Below, piece after piece: positions 1-9,018 of a stretch of DNA of 32,012 bases. The stretch is from NCBI GenBank assembly GCA_001464695.1, contig LNDQ01000138.1:1-32012 (forward strand), given 5' to 3'. The position numbers and the translations under genes are program-made. Source of the DNA: Betaproteobacteria bacterium Ga0077523. Its GTDB lineage: Bacteria; Pseudomonadota; Gammaproteobacteria; Burkholderiales; Ga0077523. The notes below the pieces were generated by a model. The model saw only the letters and a program-made list of their open reading frames with translations, was not told where the DNA came from and did not search any database. Each line of letters starts with the position of its first letter. The stretch's first letter is position 1.

Positions 1-2
1 TC

Positions 3-299
3 AACCTCGACCTGTCGTTCCGCATCCTGTTCATGGTCATCATCGGTGGTGTGGGCAGCATCCTCGGGTCGTTCCTCGGTGCCGCGTTCATCACCCTGTT
101 GCCGATCTTCCTCGACGTGCTGTTGACGGACGGGGCGGCCGCGCTCAACCTGAATCTGCCGTCGGGCATGACGTCCATGGCGCAGCTCGTGGTGTTCGGC
201 GCGCTGATCATCTTCTTCCTGATCGTGGAGCCCCATGGGCTCGCGCGTCTCTGGCAGATCCTGAAAGAGAAATTGAGACTATGGCCGTTCCCGCACTAG
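3..299 (+). CDS. livM: Branched-chain/aromatic acid ABC transporter permease (LivM type), C-terminal end only
   Basis: The reading frame is open from the window edge and ends at a TAG, so only about the last 98 residues are present. The visible part has the IIGGVGSILGSFLGA stretch typical of the last transmembrane/EAA-like part of LivM permeases. A further hydrophobic helix (VVFGALIIFFLIVEPHGLARLW) and a basic tail follow. LivM is an inner-membrane permease of the hydrophobic amino acid ABC family, forming the channel with LivH. The following livK and livF genes, on the same strand and 77 and 136 nt apart, support one transporter operon. The substrate cannot be told from this fragment. Confidence 0.85.
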   Translation, partial: NLDLSFRILFMVIIGGVGSILGSFLGAAFITLLPIFLDVLLTDGAAALNLNLPSGMTSMAQLVVFGALIIFFLIVEPHGLARLWQILKEKLRLWPFPH

Positions 300-376
300 C
301 GCTGGTCAACGGGGAGCAGTGCCACAAGCGTTAAGGAATTCCCGGGCCGACCGGAACAATATCAAGGAGGAGCACC

Positions 377-1696
377 ATGAAGAGCTGGAAGCAGACAGTC
401 ATCCCCGCGGTACTCGCCATCGCCGGCGTCGCCGCAGCGATGCCGGCCTCCGCGCAGCAGGCCGGGACCCAGTTCATCGGCATCACCAGCTATCGCGTGG
501 GTCCCTACGGTGCGAACGGTGCCGCCTTCTTCGGCGGGTTCATCGACTATCTCTCGCTCGTGAACGAGCGCGACGGCGGCGTCAACGGCGTCAAGCTCTC
601 GTGGGAAGAGTGCGAGACCGAGTACAACAACGCCAAGGGTGTGGAGTGCTACGAACGGCTCAAGACCAAGTCCGCCACGGGGCCCACGGCCATCCATCCG
701 ATGTCGACCGGCATCACCTACGCACTGATCGACAAGGCGCCGACCGACAAGATTCCGCTCATCACGCTGGGCTACGGCCGCACCGATGCGACCGACGGCC
801 GGGTATTCCCCTGGGTGTTTCCGGTGCAGTCCAACTACTGGGACGCCGCCACCGGCATCATCAAGTTCATCGGCGACAAGGAAGGGGGCGACCTCAAGGG
901 CAAGAAGATCGTGCTGCTGTATCACGACTCCGCCTACGGCAAGGAGCCGCATACCGTACTCGAGGCCGAGGCCAAGAAACTGGGATTCGAACTGCGCATG
1001 ATTCCGGTGCCGCATCCGGGCAACGAACAGCAGTCGCAATGGCTGCAGATCCGTCAGTACCAACCCAACTGGGTGATCCTGTGGGGCTGGGGCGTGATGA
1101 ACGCGACCGCGCTGCAGACCGCACAGAAGGTCGGATATCCGCGCGAGAAGATGGTGGGTAACTGGTGGGCCGGCTCCGAGATCGACACCGAAGTCGCCGG
1201 TGCAGCCGCCAACGGCTATTACGCCGCCAGCCTGAACCTGGCCGGCAAGGGCTATCCGGTGGTCAAGGAAATCGAGGACGTCGTCTACAAGAAGGGCAAG
1301 GGCAACGGCAATCCGAAGCAGATCGGCACCGTGCTGTGGAACCGCGGTGTCGGTGCGGCGATGCTCACCGTCGAAGCCGTGCGCAAGGGCCAGGAGAAGT
1401 ACGGCAAGAAGGTGCTGAGCGGCGAGCAGGTCCGCTGGGGCATGGAGAACCTCGACATCAACGCCGGCCGCCTGAAGGCGCTCGGGTTCAACACCATGCT
1501 GCCGCCCATCAAGCTGTCGTGCACCGATCACGGCGGCAGCGGCCTGGTGCGCTTCCAGCAATGGACGGGCACCGAATGGAAGGCGGTATCCGACTGGATC
1601 AGCGGCGACCGGCAGATGGTGCGCACGATGATCGAGGAATCGGCGGCGAAGTACGCGGCCGAGAAGGGCATCAAGCCTGGGTGCCTCGGCGGTTGA
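377..1696 (+). CDS. ABC transporter periplasmic substrate-binding protein, LivK/Peripla_BP_6 type
   Basis: This is a 439-residue protein with a clear Sec signal peptide (basic start MKSWKQ, hydrophobic core, ASA-QQ cleavage near residue 26). It is followed by a two-lobed LivK-type receptor domain (GITSYRVGPYGANG near the start, SYGKEPH-like AYGKEP region in the middle). The start is fixed by an AAGGAGG ribosome site six nt upstream of the ATG. It should capture the ligand in the periplasm and deliver it to the LivHM/LivGF complex. A phenylacetate-CoA-ligase-like gene downstream suggests an aromatic acid rather than a branched-chain amino acid as ligand, but this is inference from context. Confidence 0.9.
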   Translation: MKSWKQTVIPAVLAIAGVAAAMPASAQQAGTQFIGITSYRVGPYGANGAAFFGGFIDYLSLVNERDGGVNGVKLSWEECETEYNNAKGVECYERLKTKSATGPTAIHPMSTGITYALIDKAPTDKIPLITLGYGRTDATDGRVFPWVFPVQSNYWDAATGIIKFIGDKEGGDLKGKKIVLLYHDSAYGKEPHTVLEAEAKKLGFELRMIPVPHPGNEQQSQWLQIRQYQPNWVILWGWGVMNATALQTAQKVGYPREKMVGNWWAGSEIDTEVAGAAANGYYAASLNLAGKGYPVVKEIEDVVYKKGKGNGNPKQIGTVLWNRGVGAAMLTVEAVRKGQEKYGKKVLSGEQVRWGMENLDINAGRLKALGFNTMLPPIKLSCTDHGGSGLVRFQQWTGTEWKAVSDWISGDRQMVRTMIEESAAKYAAEKGIKPGCLGG

Positions 1697-1715
1697 CGAG
1701 GGCCAGAACATCTTG

Positions 1716-1813
1716 AACCACGAAGGACGCGAAGCACACGAAGGAAATGCGAAGGGGGTCAGAGCTTGATCCTTTCCTTGGCTTTCCTTCGTGCCCTTCG
1801 TGTCATTCGTGTT
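1716..1813. repeat. Imperfect inverted repeat of CACGAAGG units between livK and livF
   Basis: The left arm (1716-1747) contains tandem CACGAAGG-like units and the right arm (1783-1813) is its imperfect reverse complement, with about 35 nt between them. The arms can form a long imperfect hairpin in the transcript. It ends 20 nt before the livF start. I recall similar CACGAAGG repeats scattered between genes of other proteobacteria, but I have not checked this. It could act as a stabilising or attenuating hairpin that sets LivF output relative to LivK. Confidence 0.7.
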
Positions 1814-1832
1814 GAAAGAGGTTGATATTCCA

Positions 1833-2636
1833 ATGCCAGCGCTCCTCGCGATAAACAACATCGAGGTCATCTACGACCACGTGATCCTCGTGTTGAAGGG
1901 CGTTTCGCTCGAGGTGCCGGAGGGCCGGATCGTGGCACTCCTCGGCGCGAACGGCGCGGGCAAGACGACCACCTTGAAGGCCATCTCGAACCTGCTCCAC
2001 TCGGAACGCGGCGAAGTCACCAAGGGCGGCATCGAGTATCGCGGCGATCGCATCGACCGCCTCAACCCGTCGGAGCTGGTGAAGCGCGGCGTGGTGCAGG
2101 TGATGGAGGGCCGGCATTGCTTCCAGCACCTGACCATCGAGGAGAATCTTCTGACCGGTGCCTTCACCCGTTCGGCTTCGCGCGCCGAGATCAAGCAGGA
2201 TCTCGAGCGCGTCTACACGTATTTCCCGCGCCTCAAGGTGCGGCGCACGAGCCAATCGGGGTACACCTCCGGCGGTGAACAGCAGATGACGGCCATCGGC
2301 CGCGCACTGATGGCCAAACCGAACATGATCCTGCTGGACGAACCGTCGATGGGGCTCGCGCCGCAGGTGGTGGAAGAGATCTTCGAGATCGTGAAGGATC
2401 TCAACGCCAAGGAACGCGTGAGCTTCCTGCTGGCCGAGCAGAACACCATGGTCGCGCTGCGCTATGCCGACTACGGCTACATCCTCGAGAACGGCCGCGT
2501 GGTGATGGACGGCGACGCCGAGGAACTGCGCAGCAACGAGGACGTGAAGGAGTTCTACCTCGGCCTCTCGACGGCCGGTCGCAAGAGCTTCCGCGACGCC
2601 AAACACTATCGCCGGCGCAAGCGGTGGCTGGCCTGA
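1833..2636 (+). CDS. livF: ABC transporter ATP-binding protein, LivF type
   Basis: This is a 267-residue ATPase. Walker A is GANGAGKTT, the signature is TSGGEQQM (the usual L of LSGGEQQM is T), and Walker B is MILLDEPSMGL followed by the H-loop region LLAEQN. The open frame extends upstream to 1791, but that part lies inside the inverted repeat. The ATG at 1833 starts the conserved MPALLAINNIEVIYD and has AAAGAGG upstream, so I place the start there. LivF powers uptake with LivG and the LivHM permeases at the inner membrane. The partner LivG and LivH are presumably left of the window. Confidence 0.9.
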   Translation: MPALLAINNIEVIYDHVILVLKGVSLEVPEGRIVALLGANGAGKTTTLKAISNLLHSERGEVTKGGIEYRGDRIDRLNPSELVKRGVVQVMEGRHCFQHLTIEENLLTGAFTRSASRAEIKQDLERVYTYFPRLKVRRTSQSGYTSGGEQQMTAIGRALMAKPNMILLDEPSMGLAPQVVEEIFEIVKDLNAKERVSFLLAEQNTMVALRYADYGYILENGRVVMDGDAEELRSNEDVKEFYLGLSTAGRKSFRDAKHYRRRKRWLA

Positions 2637-2702
2637 GATGAGCCGCCTTCTTCGTTCTTCTTGTCCGACCACAGCCGGACCTGGCGAGAGTCTCGGGCTC
2701 AG

Positions 2703-2799
2703 CCCCTCTCCCACCGGGAGAGGGGTTGGGGTGAGGGAGAGCGGCGGCAACCAGGCGATGTTTTCCCTCACCCTCGATCCCTCTCCCGGAGGGAGAGGG
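2703..2799. repeat. Paired GC-rich hairpins (CTCTCCC/GGGAGAG family), copy 1
   Basis: There are two hairpins, at 2703-2725 (CCCCTCTCCC with GGGAGAGGGG) and 2779-2799 (CCCTCTCCC with GGGAGAGGG). They are joined by a spacer whose ends GGTGAGGG and CCCTCACC are also complementary, so the element is a nested palindrome. The same unit occurs at 5312-5409 and 11986-12050. It fills most of the 188-nt gap between livF and the downstream ligase. It looks like a REP/BIME-type intergenic element; no gene is seen in the gap. Confidence 0.8.
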
Positions 2800-2824
2800 A
2801 AGCAGACCCCAGCCTCGCAAACCC

Positions 2825-4072
2825 ATGAGCACTAGCCGCTACCTGGACGACCTGGAAACCCGTTCGCCCGAAGTGCGCGAACGCGCGCTGTTAAACGCCC
2901 TGCCCGACCAGGTCGCCAACGCGAAGAAGAACGCACCGTACTTCGGCAAGCTGCTGGCGGACGTGCAACCGCACCGCATTTCGAGCCGGGCGGCACTGGC
3001 GCAACTTCCGGTCACGCGCAAGTCCGATCTGCTGGAACTCCAGAAGGCATCGCTGCCCTTCGCCGGCATGACCGCCGTGAAGGTGTCGCAGCTCGGCCGC
3101 GTGTTCGCGTCGCCGGGGCCGATCTACGACCCGCAAGGCGATCAGAAGGATTTCTGGGGCTTTGCGCGCGCGCTCTACGCCGCAGGCTTTCGCGAAGGTG
3201 AACTGGTCCACAACACATTCTCGTATCACTTCACGCCAGCCGGATTCATGATGGACCTCGCGGCACAGGCAATCGGGTGTCCGGTGTTCCCCGCAGGAGT
3301 CGGCCAGACCGAACTGCAGGTGCAGACCATCGCCGACCTGAAGCCGACCTGCTATGCGGGGACGCCCTCGTTCCTGAAGATCATCCTCGAGAAGGCGGAC
3401 GAGATGAAGGCCGACATCTCGAGTCTCAAGAAGGCCTCGGTGAGCGGCGAAGCATTCCTGCCGCCGGTGCGCCAGCTTCTCGCCGATCGCGGCATCGCCG
3501 GTTACCAGTGCTACGGCACTGCCGACCTCGGACTGATCGCTTACGAGACGGAGGCGCGCGAAGGGCTCGTGGTCGATGAAGGCGTGATCGTCGAGATCGT
3601 GCGTCCCGGCACTGGCGACCCCGTCGCGGAAGGCGAGGTCGGCGAAGTCGTGGTGACGACCCTCACCAACGAGTACCCGTTGATCCGTTTCGCCACCGGC
3701 GATCTGTCCGCGGTGCTAGCCGGCCCGAGCCCCTGCGGCCGGACCAACATGCGCATCAAGGGCTGGATGGGTCGCGCCGACCAGACCACCAAGGTGAAGG
3801 GCATGTTCGTGCACCCGTCACAGGTGAACGAGGTGGTGAAACGCCATCGCGAAATCCTGCGCGCACGCTTGAGCGTGACTCACGATGCCGACCGCAACGA
3901 CGTGATGACCCTGGCGATCGAGGTGGACGCTTCGCCGCCCGAAGGCTTCGTCGAAGCGGTAGCCACCTCGGTGCGCGAGATCTGCAAGCTGCGCGGTGAC
4001 ATCGCGCTAAAGCTGCCCGGCACCCTGCCGAACGACGGCAAGGTCATCGAGGATCTGCGGAAGTACGACTGA
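2825..4072 (+). CDS. Phenylacetate-CoA ligase-like AMP-forming enzyme
   Basis: This is a 415-residue member of the PaaK-type branch of adenylate-forming enzymes. Recognisable segments are the substrate/ATP region YAGTPSFLK, the YGTADLGLIAYE motif, the TLTNEYPLIRFATGDL segment with the ribose-binding aspartate, and the hinge MGRADQTTKVKGMFV leading into the small C-terminal domain. It would activate an aromatic or related acid to its CoA thioester using ATP. Its position behind livM-livK-livF couples uptake to activation, as in aromatic-acid catabolic clusters. No strong ribosome site is seen before the ATG. Substrate specificity cannot be read from sequence. Confidence 0.82.
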   Translation: MSTSRYLDDLETRSPEVRERALLNALPDQVANAKKNAPYFGKLLADVQPHRISSRAALAQLPVTRKSDLLELQKASLPFAGMTAVKVSQLGRVFASPGPIYDPQGDQKDFWGFARALYAAGFREGELVHNTFSYHFTPAGFMMDLAAQAIGCPVFPAGVGQTELQVQTIADLKPTCYAGTPSFLKIILEKADEMKADISSLKKASVSGEAFLPPVRQLLADRGIAGYQCYGTADLGLIAYETEAREGLVVDEGVIVEIVRPGTGDPVAEGEVGEVVVTTLTNEYPLIRFATGDLSAVLAGPSPCGRTNMRIKGWMGRADQTTKVKGMFVHPSQVNEVVKRHREILRARLSVTHDADRNDVMTLAIEVDASPPEGFVEAVATSVREICKLRGDIALKLPGTLPNDGKVIEDLRKYD

Positions 4073-4085
4073 CGGCACCTGTCGG

Positions 4086-5036
4086 CTATTTCGACGCAGG
4101 CGTCTGCGCGGCTGCCGTCCTGAACGGCGGAAAATACGGAATCCCGTAACGATCCAGCAGCGCCTGCATCTCGCCAGACGCCGCCAGCGCCGCCAGCCGT
4201 TCTTCGAGGAACGCCCGCAACGCGGTTTCCTTCTGCTGAACGGCCCACGCGTTGTTCCAGTTGAACGCGTCCTGCGGTACGAAGCTCTCGATCACGTACA
4301 CCGTCCGATCGGGAAACTGGCGCCGCGATTCGGCGAGACTGGTGGAAGGGATCAGGGCCGCCTTCACCTTGCCTTCGGCCATCGCCTGGATCGCACGACG
4401 TGCTTCCGGGAAGCTTTCGTGGGTCAGCCCCTGGGCATCGAGCAGGCTCTCGGTCGGCGAGAAGTAGGTCGCACCCACGGGCGTCTTCGTGCGTACCAGC
4501 TCGGGCAGTGTGGTCGACTTGAGCGCCGGGTCGAAGGTGACCAGAACGTAACGCACCCCGAATGTCGGCTCGATCAGCGTGAGCTTCGACTTCTTCAACG
4601 GTCCGTCATTGCCGCCGGTTCCGAGCCCGACGAACACGTCACATACGCCCTTGGCGATCGTCGTGCGGAACGCGCGATTCATCCCGCCGCGACTGGCGGT
4701 GTTGACCCACACGAACTGCGCCTCCCAGCCCTCCTTGGCGGCGACCAGCTTCACCAGGTCCACGTCGTAGCCGCGCGCCTCGTCGGTGATCTCGGTGGAG
4801 GGGAAGGCATACGGGTCGCCGCAGGCGGTGATGCGCTTCGTGCCGCGGATGCGGGTGAGCGCTTCGACGTCTTGCAGCTCCTCGGGGACGGCACTCGGCG
4901 CCACTTCGCGGTAGCCGCTCATGTAGCGGGAGTCCTTGAACGGGTCGGCGAGCGTGCTCTGGGCGAATGCGGCTGTGGCTGGAACACCGGCGAATAGGCC
5001 GGCGATGAGGGGGAGTGCGACTGACAGGGGTTTCAC
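4086..5036 (-). CDS. Periplasmic solute-binding protein, family 3
   Basis: The 316-residue protein starts with GTG (AAGGAT ribosome site upstream) and carries a signal peptide ending near ATAAFAQ. The mature part has the family-3 pattern: RITACGDPYAFPST at the start of lobe 1, RGYDVDLVKLVAAKEGW, and FVGLGTGGND at the crossover. It resembles the amino-acid/quinoprotein-associated SBP_bac_3 group. It ends 13 nt from the ligase stop codon in convergent orientation, and no permease or ATPase lies next to it. It may therefore serve a distant transporter or a non-transport role. The ligand is unknown. Confidence 0.75.
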   Translation of the reverse strand: MKPLSVALPLIAGLFAGVPATAAFAQSTLADPFKDSRYMSGYREVAPSAVPEELQDVEALTRIRGTKRITACGDPYAFPSTEITDEARGYDVDLVKLVAAKEGWEAQFVWVNTASRGGMNRAFRTTIAKGVCDVFVGLGTGGNDGPLKKSKLTLIEPTFGVRYVLVTFDPALKSTTLPELVRTKTPVGATYFSPTESLLDAQGLTHESFPEARRAIQAMAEGKVKAALIPSTSLAESRRQFPDRTVYVIESFVPQDAFNWNNAWAVQQKETALRAFLEERLAALAASGEMQALLDRYGIPYFPPFRTAAAQTPASK

Positions 5037-5237
5037 GAGCGATTCGATCCTTGGGCTAGGTGCGGGGGCCAGACTGCGACAGCGCGCCGGGTGCGGCGTT
5101 CACCGCGAGCCGGCATCACGGAACAGGAATTCTCGCCGCGAACCCCCGCGCGCGGGGCTTTTCGGGGCGGGCAACGTTCCCGACAGTGCCGCGGCGCACT
5201 CCCGACATGCCTCGCCGGTTGCGCGTTGTCCACCACC

Positions 5238-5243
5238 TATAAT
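5238..5243 (+). promoter_or_regulatory. Perfect -10 box (TATAAT) upstream of the AhpD-like gene
   Basis: A consensus TATAAT lies in the 408-nt gap between the divergent genes at 5036 and 5445. No convincing -35 is present at 16-18 bp. The gap otherwise holds only the hairpin pair at 5312-5409. Confidence 0.4.
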
Positions 5244-5311
5244 CCGCCGGATCCAACAGCGACTCTGCCTCTTGCTGCTCGCTCACAGCTATTCGCAGGA
5301 AGTCTCTGCAT

Positions 5312-5409
5312 CCCTCTCCCCTCGGGAGAGGGGCCGAGCGTGAGGGAGAAGCATCGCTTCGCTGCCGCCGTTTTCCCTCACCCCTACCCCTCTCCCGGAG
5401 GGAGAGGGG
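5312..5409. repeat. Paired GC-rich hairpins (CTCTCCC/GGGAGAG family), copy 2
   Basis: Hairpins at 5312-5332 and 5387-5409 have the same sequence and spacing logic as copy 1 and the same TGAGGGAGA and TTTTCCCTCACC flanks. The element ends 35 nt before the start codon of the next gene, so it sits in that gene's 5' untranslated region. Confidence 0.8.
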
Positions 5410-5444
5410 CCACAAGCATCCAACGATCACCGAGGAAGCACGCG

Positions 5445-6029
5445 ATGTCCAAACCCGTCAGCCTCTACCCCGTCCCGGAACTCAAAGATCTGCCGGAAGA
5501 CATCCGCGCGACCATGCTGAAGGTGCAGGAGAAGGCCGGGTTCATCCCGAACGTGTTCCTGACCCTGGCGCATCGGCCCGATGAGTTCCGCGCGTTCTTT
5601 GCGTACCACGACGCGCTGATGCTGCGCGATTCAGGCCTCAGCAAGGCCGAACGCGAGATGATCGTGGTGGCCACCAGTGGCGTGAACCATTGTCAGTACT
5701 GCGTCGTTGCGCACGGCGCGATCCTGCGCATCTACGCGAAGAACCCGCAGGTCGCGGACCAGGTGGCCATCGACCACAAGAAGGCCGACATCACGCCGCG
5801 CCAGCGGGCGATGCTGGACTTTGCCGTAAAGCTCGCGCGTGTTCCGGAGTCGATTTCACCGGCCGATCACGAGGCGCTGAAGGCGCACGGCTTTTCCGCG
5901 GAGGACATCTGGGACATCGGCGGCATCACGGCCTTCTTCGCCCTTTCGAACCGCATGGCGCATCTCATCGAGATGCGGGCGAACGATGAGTTCTATCTGA
6001 TGGGGCGCGTGGCGCCGCCGAAGAAGTAG
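5445..6029 (+). CDS. AhpD-like peroxidase-related protein (carboxymuconolactone decarboxylase family)
   Basis: This is a 194-residue protein starting at an ATG with GAGGA upstream. The frame is open much further upstream, but that part runs through the hairpin repeat. The AhpD-type redox motif is complete: C83-x-x-C86-x-x-x-H90 within NHCQYCVVAHG. The rest matches the helical CMD fold of the uncharacterized peroxidase-related group. Members reduce peroxides or act as disulfide redox partners in the cytoplasm. No alkyl hydroperoxide reductase is adjacent, so the partner is unknown. Confidence 0.82.
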   Translation: MSKPVSLYPVPELKDLPEDIRATMLKVQEKAGFIPNVFLTLAHRPDEFRAFFAYHDALMLRDSGLSKAEREMIVVATSGVNHCQYCVVAHGAILRIYAKNPQVADQVAIDHKKADITPRQRAMLDFAVKLARVPESISPADHEALKAHGFSAEDIWDIGGITAFFALSNRMAHLIEMRANDEFYLMGRVAPPKK

Positions 6030-6046
6030 ACGGGTTGCGAGGGGGT

Positions 6047-6180
6047 TGCCCCCATCCCAACCTTCCCCCAACGAAGTTGGGGGAAGGAGCGTACGTCCCC
6101 TTCCCCAGCTTGGCTGGGGGAGGGCGGAGGGGTGGGGGAAGCGCAGCGCCAGCTTGGCTGGGGGAGGGATAGCTTGGGGG
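6047..6180. repeat. CCTTCCCCC hairpin repeat cluster downstream of the AhpD-like gene
   Basis: A 12-bp perfect stem (CCTTCCCCCAAC at 6061-6072 with 6076-6087) is followed by two further CAGCTTGGCTGGGGGAGGG units at about 6106-6124 and 6150-6168. The lead-in CCCCCATCCCAA is shared with the element at 25928-26041. It lies between convergently and serially placed genes and could serve as a transcript end, but there is no T tract. Confidence 0.75.
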
Positions 6181-6243
6181 CATGCCATTCGCAAAGAGGG
6201 GGTATTCCCTCGCGCCGCAAGGCGGAACCGCACACCACCGCCG

Positions 6244-6249
6244 TATAAT
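6244..6249 (+). promoter_or_regulatory. Consensus -10 box of the aceE promoter
   Basis: TATAAT lies 77 nt upstream of the aceE start in an otherwise gene-free stretch, with no good -35 at the usual spacing. It is the only consensus -10 before aceE and would give a transcript beginning near 6256. Confidence 0.5.
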
Positions 6250-6262
6250 GGATCGAATAATT

Positions 6263-6291
6263 TTGCGCTGCATCATCGCGTTGCAGCGCAA
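6263..6291 (+). promoter_or_regulatory. Perfect 9-bp inverted repeat in the aceE 5' untranslated region
   Basis: TTGCGCTGC (6263-6271) is exactly complementary to GCAGCGCAA (6283-6291) with an 11-nt loop, just after the inferred transcription start. A second small stem, CGGTT/AACCG at 6293-6309, abuts the GGAGGA ribosome site. The element could be an operator for a regulator of pyruvate dehydrogenase or an mRNA hairpin. No PdhR-type gene is in the window. Confidence 0.45.
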
Positions 6292-6326
6292 TCGGTTCAA
6301 CGATAACCGGAGGAAGGCGTCGAGTC

Positions 6327-8984
6327 ATGGCTGCACTGCCCGACAATGATCCCGACGAGACCAACGAATGGCTCGAGGCGCTGGACGGGGTACTGGAACA
6401 CGAAGGCCCGGAGCGGGCCCATTACATCCTCGAGAAGCTGATCGACAAGGCGCGGCGCTCGGGTGCCTATCTCCCCTATAGCGCGAATACCGCCTACATC
6501 AACACCTTCCCGCCGAGCAAGGAAGTGCGCTCGCCGGGCGACCACGAGATCGAGCATCGCATTCGTTCGTACGTGCGCTGGAATGCCGCGGCGATGGTGC
6601 TGCGGGCCAACAAGAACACCAACGTCGGCGGCCACATCGCGAGCTTCGCCTCGGCCGCCACGCTGTATGACGTCGGCTTCAACCACTTCTGGCACGCCCC
6701 GTCGGACAAGCACGGCGGCGACCTCGTCTTCGTCCAGGGCCACTCGGCCACCGGCGTCTACGCGCGGGCCTACATGCTGGGCCGACTGACCGACGAGCAG
6801 ATGGACAACTACCGCCAGGAAGTGGCGGGCAAGGGACTGTCGTCCTACCCCCATCCGTGGCTGATGCCGGACTTCTGGCAGTTCCCGACCGTGTCCATGG
6901 GCCTCGGCCCGCTGATGGCGATCTACCAGGCGCGGTTCATGAAATACCTGCAGGACCGCGGCATCGCCAACACCGAAGGCCGCAAGGTCTGGTGCTTCCT
7001 GGGCGACGGCGAGATCGACGAGCCGGAATCCATGGGCGCCATCGGCGTGGCTTCACGCGAGAAGCTCGACAACCTGATCTTCGTGGTCAACTGCAATCTG
7101 CAGCGCCTCGACGGTCCGGTGCGCGGCAACGGCAAGATCATCCAGGAACTCGAATCCGACTTCCGCGGCGCCGGCTGGAACGTGATCAAGGTGATCTGGG
7201 GCTCGTACTGGGATCCGCTGATCGCCAAGGACCGCACCGGCCTGCTGCTGAAGCGCATGGAAGAATGCGTCGACGGCGAATACCAGACCTTCAAGTCGAA
7301 GGACGGTGCGTACGTCCGCAAGCACTTCTTCGGGAAGTACCCGCAGTTGCTGGAACTCGTCGCCAACATGACCGACGACGACATCTGGCGCCTGAACCGC
7401 GGCGGCCACGATCCGCACAAGATCTACACGGCATACACGGCCGCCGTGAATCACACTGGGCAGCCGACCGTCATCCTCGCCAAGACCATCAAGGGTTACG
7501 GCATGGGCGAGGCGGGTGAAGCGCAGAACATCACCCACCAGCAGAAGAAGATGGGCACCTCGTCCATCAAGGCTTTCCGCGATCGCTTCGGCTTGCCGAT
7601 TCCGGACGATCAGCTCGAGTCGGTGCCCTTCCTCAAGTTCCCCGAAGGCTCGCCCGAGCTCGAGTACATGCGCAAATCGCGCGAGGCGCTGGGCGGCTAC
7701 CTGCCGACGCGCCGCCTGAAGGGCGACACGCTTGAAGTGCCGCCGTTGTCGACGTTCGAAGCATTGCTGAAGAGCTCGGAAGATCGCGAACTGTCCACCA
7801 CCATGGCGTTCGTGCGCATCCTCGCGATCCTCGTGCGCGACAAGAACCTCGGCAAGCGCGTCGTACCCATCGTGCCCGACGAGTCGCGCACCTTCGGCAT
7901 GGAGGGCATGTTCCGCCAGCTCGGCATCTGGTCCTCCGTGGGCCAGCTCTACACGCCGCAGGATGCCGACCAGCTCATGTTCTACAAGGAAGACAAGCAC
8001 GGCCAGATCCTGCAGGAAGGGATCAACGAGCCGGGTGCCATGTCCTCGTGGATCGCGGCAGCCACGTCGTATTCCACGCACGGCGTCTCGATGGTGCCGT
8101 TCTACATCTACTACTCGATGTTCGGTTTCCAGCGCGTCGGCGATCTCGCCTGGGCCGCAGCCGATCAGCGTGCCCGTGGCTTCCTGCTGGGCGGTACCGC
8201 CGGCCGCACGACGCTGAACGGCGAGGGCCTGCAGCACGAAGACGGTCACAGCCACCTGATGTCGGCGACCATCCCGAATTGCATCTCCTACGACCCCACG
8301 TACGCCTTCGAAATCGCCGTGATCATTCAGGACGGCCTGCGCCGCATGTACACCGAGCAGGAAGACGTCTACTACTACCTCACGGTGATGAACGAGAACT
8401 ATCAGCACCCCGCGATGCCCGAGGGCGCGGAGGCCGGCATTCTCAAGGGCATGTACCTGCTGATGGAAGGGGCCGGCGGCAAGAAGACGCCGCGCGTGCA
8501 GCTCCTCGGCAGCGGCGTGATCCTGCGTGAAGTGATCGCGGCTGCGGAACTGCTCGCGGCCGACTTCGGCGTGACGGCCGACATCTGGAGCTGCCCCAGT
8601 TTCACCGAACTGCGCCGCGACGGCATGGACGTGGAGCGCTGGAACCTGCTGCACCCCGAAGACAAGCCGCGCCAGCCCTACGTCGCGCAGTGCCTCGAAG
8701 GCCATGCCGGTCCGGTCATCGCCGCGACCGACTACATGCGCTCCTTCGCCGAACAGATCCGGCCGTATGTCGGGCGGCGCTACCTCACGCTCGGCACCGA
8801 CGGCTTCGGCCGGTCGGACACGCGCGAGCAACTGCGCTACTTCTTCGAAGTGAACCGCAAGTACGTCGCCGTGGCCGCACTGAAGGCGCTCGCGGAAGAA
8901 GGCACCATACCGGCTGCCACGGTGACCCAGGCCATCCGCAAGTACGAGATCGACCCCGCGAAGCCGTCGCCGTGGAAGGTCTGA
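6327..8984 (+). CDS. aceE: Pyruvate dehydrogenase E1 component, homodimeric type
   Basis: This 885-residue protein has the length of proteobacterial AceE. The thiamine diphosphate motif [10 protein letters not shown] is near residue 230, and the transketolase-like pyrimidine domain contains [18 protein letters not shown] ribosome site precedes the ATG. It decarboxylates pyruvate and reductively acetylates the lipoyl group of AceF in the cytoplasmic pyruvate dehydrogenase complex. aceF starts 34 nt after its stop, so the two are one operon. lpdA (E3) does not follow aceF here, so E3 must be encoded elsewhere. Confidence 0.97.
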   Translation: MAALPDNDPDETNEWLEALDGVLEHEGPERAHYILEKLIDKARRSGAYLPYSANTAYINTFPPSKEVRSPGDHEIEHRIRSYVRWNAAAMVLRANKNTNVGGHIASFASAATLYDVGFNHFWHAPSDKHGGDLVFVQGHSATGVYARAYMLGRLTDEQMDNYRQEVAGKGLSSYPHPWLMPDFWQFPTVSMGLGPLMAIYQARFMKYLQDRGIANTEGRKVWCFLGDGEIDEPESMGAIGVASREKLDNLIFVVNCNLQRLDGPVRGNGKIIQELESDFRGAGWNVIKVIWGSYWDPLIAKDRTGLLLKRMEECVDGEYQTFKSKDGAYVRKHFFGKYPQLLELVANMTDDDIWRLNRGGHDPHKIYTAYTAAVNHTGQPTVILAKTIKGYGMGEAGEAQNITHQQKKMGTSSIKAFRDRFGLPIPDDQLESVPFLKFPEGSPELEYMRKSREALGGYLPTRRLKGDTLEVPPLSTFEALLKSSEDRELSTTMAFVRILAILVRDKNLGKRVVPIVPDESRTFGMEGMFRQLGIWSSVGQLYTPQDADQLMFYKEDKHGQILQEGINEPGAMSSWIAAATSYSTHGVSMVPFYIYYSMFGFQRVGDLAWAAADQRARGFLLGGTAGRTTLNGEGLQHEDGHSHLMSATIPNCISYDPTYAFEIAVIIQDGLRRMYTEQEDVYYYLTVMNENYQHPAMPEGAEAGILKGMYLLMEGAGGKKTPRVQLLGSGVILREVIAAAELLAADFGVTADIWSCPSFTELRRDGMDVERWNLLHPEDKPRQPYVAQCLEGHAGPVIAATDYMRSFAEQIRPYVGRRYLTLGTDGFGRSDTREQLRYFFEVNRKYVAVAALKALAEEGTIPAATVTQAIRKYEIDPAKPSPWKV

Positions 8985-9018
8985 CCGAATCCAACTCGAC
9001 ACAAGCAGGGACGAACGC

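Noticed and set aside
2638..2835. 65-codon frame between livF and the ligase
   Set aside because: It consists mostly of the hairpin repeat and has no homology I recognise.
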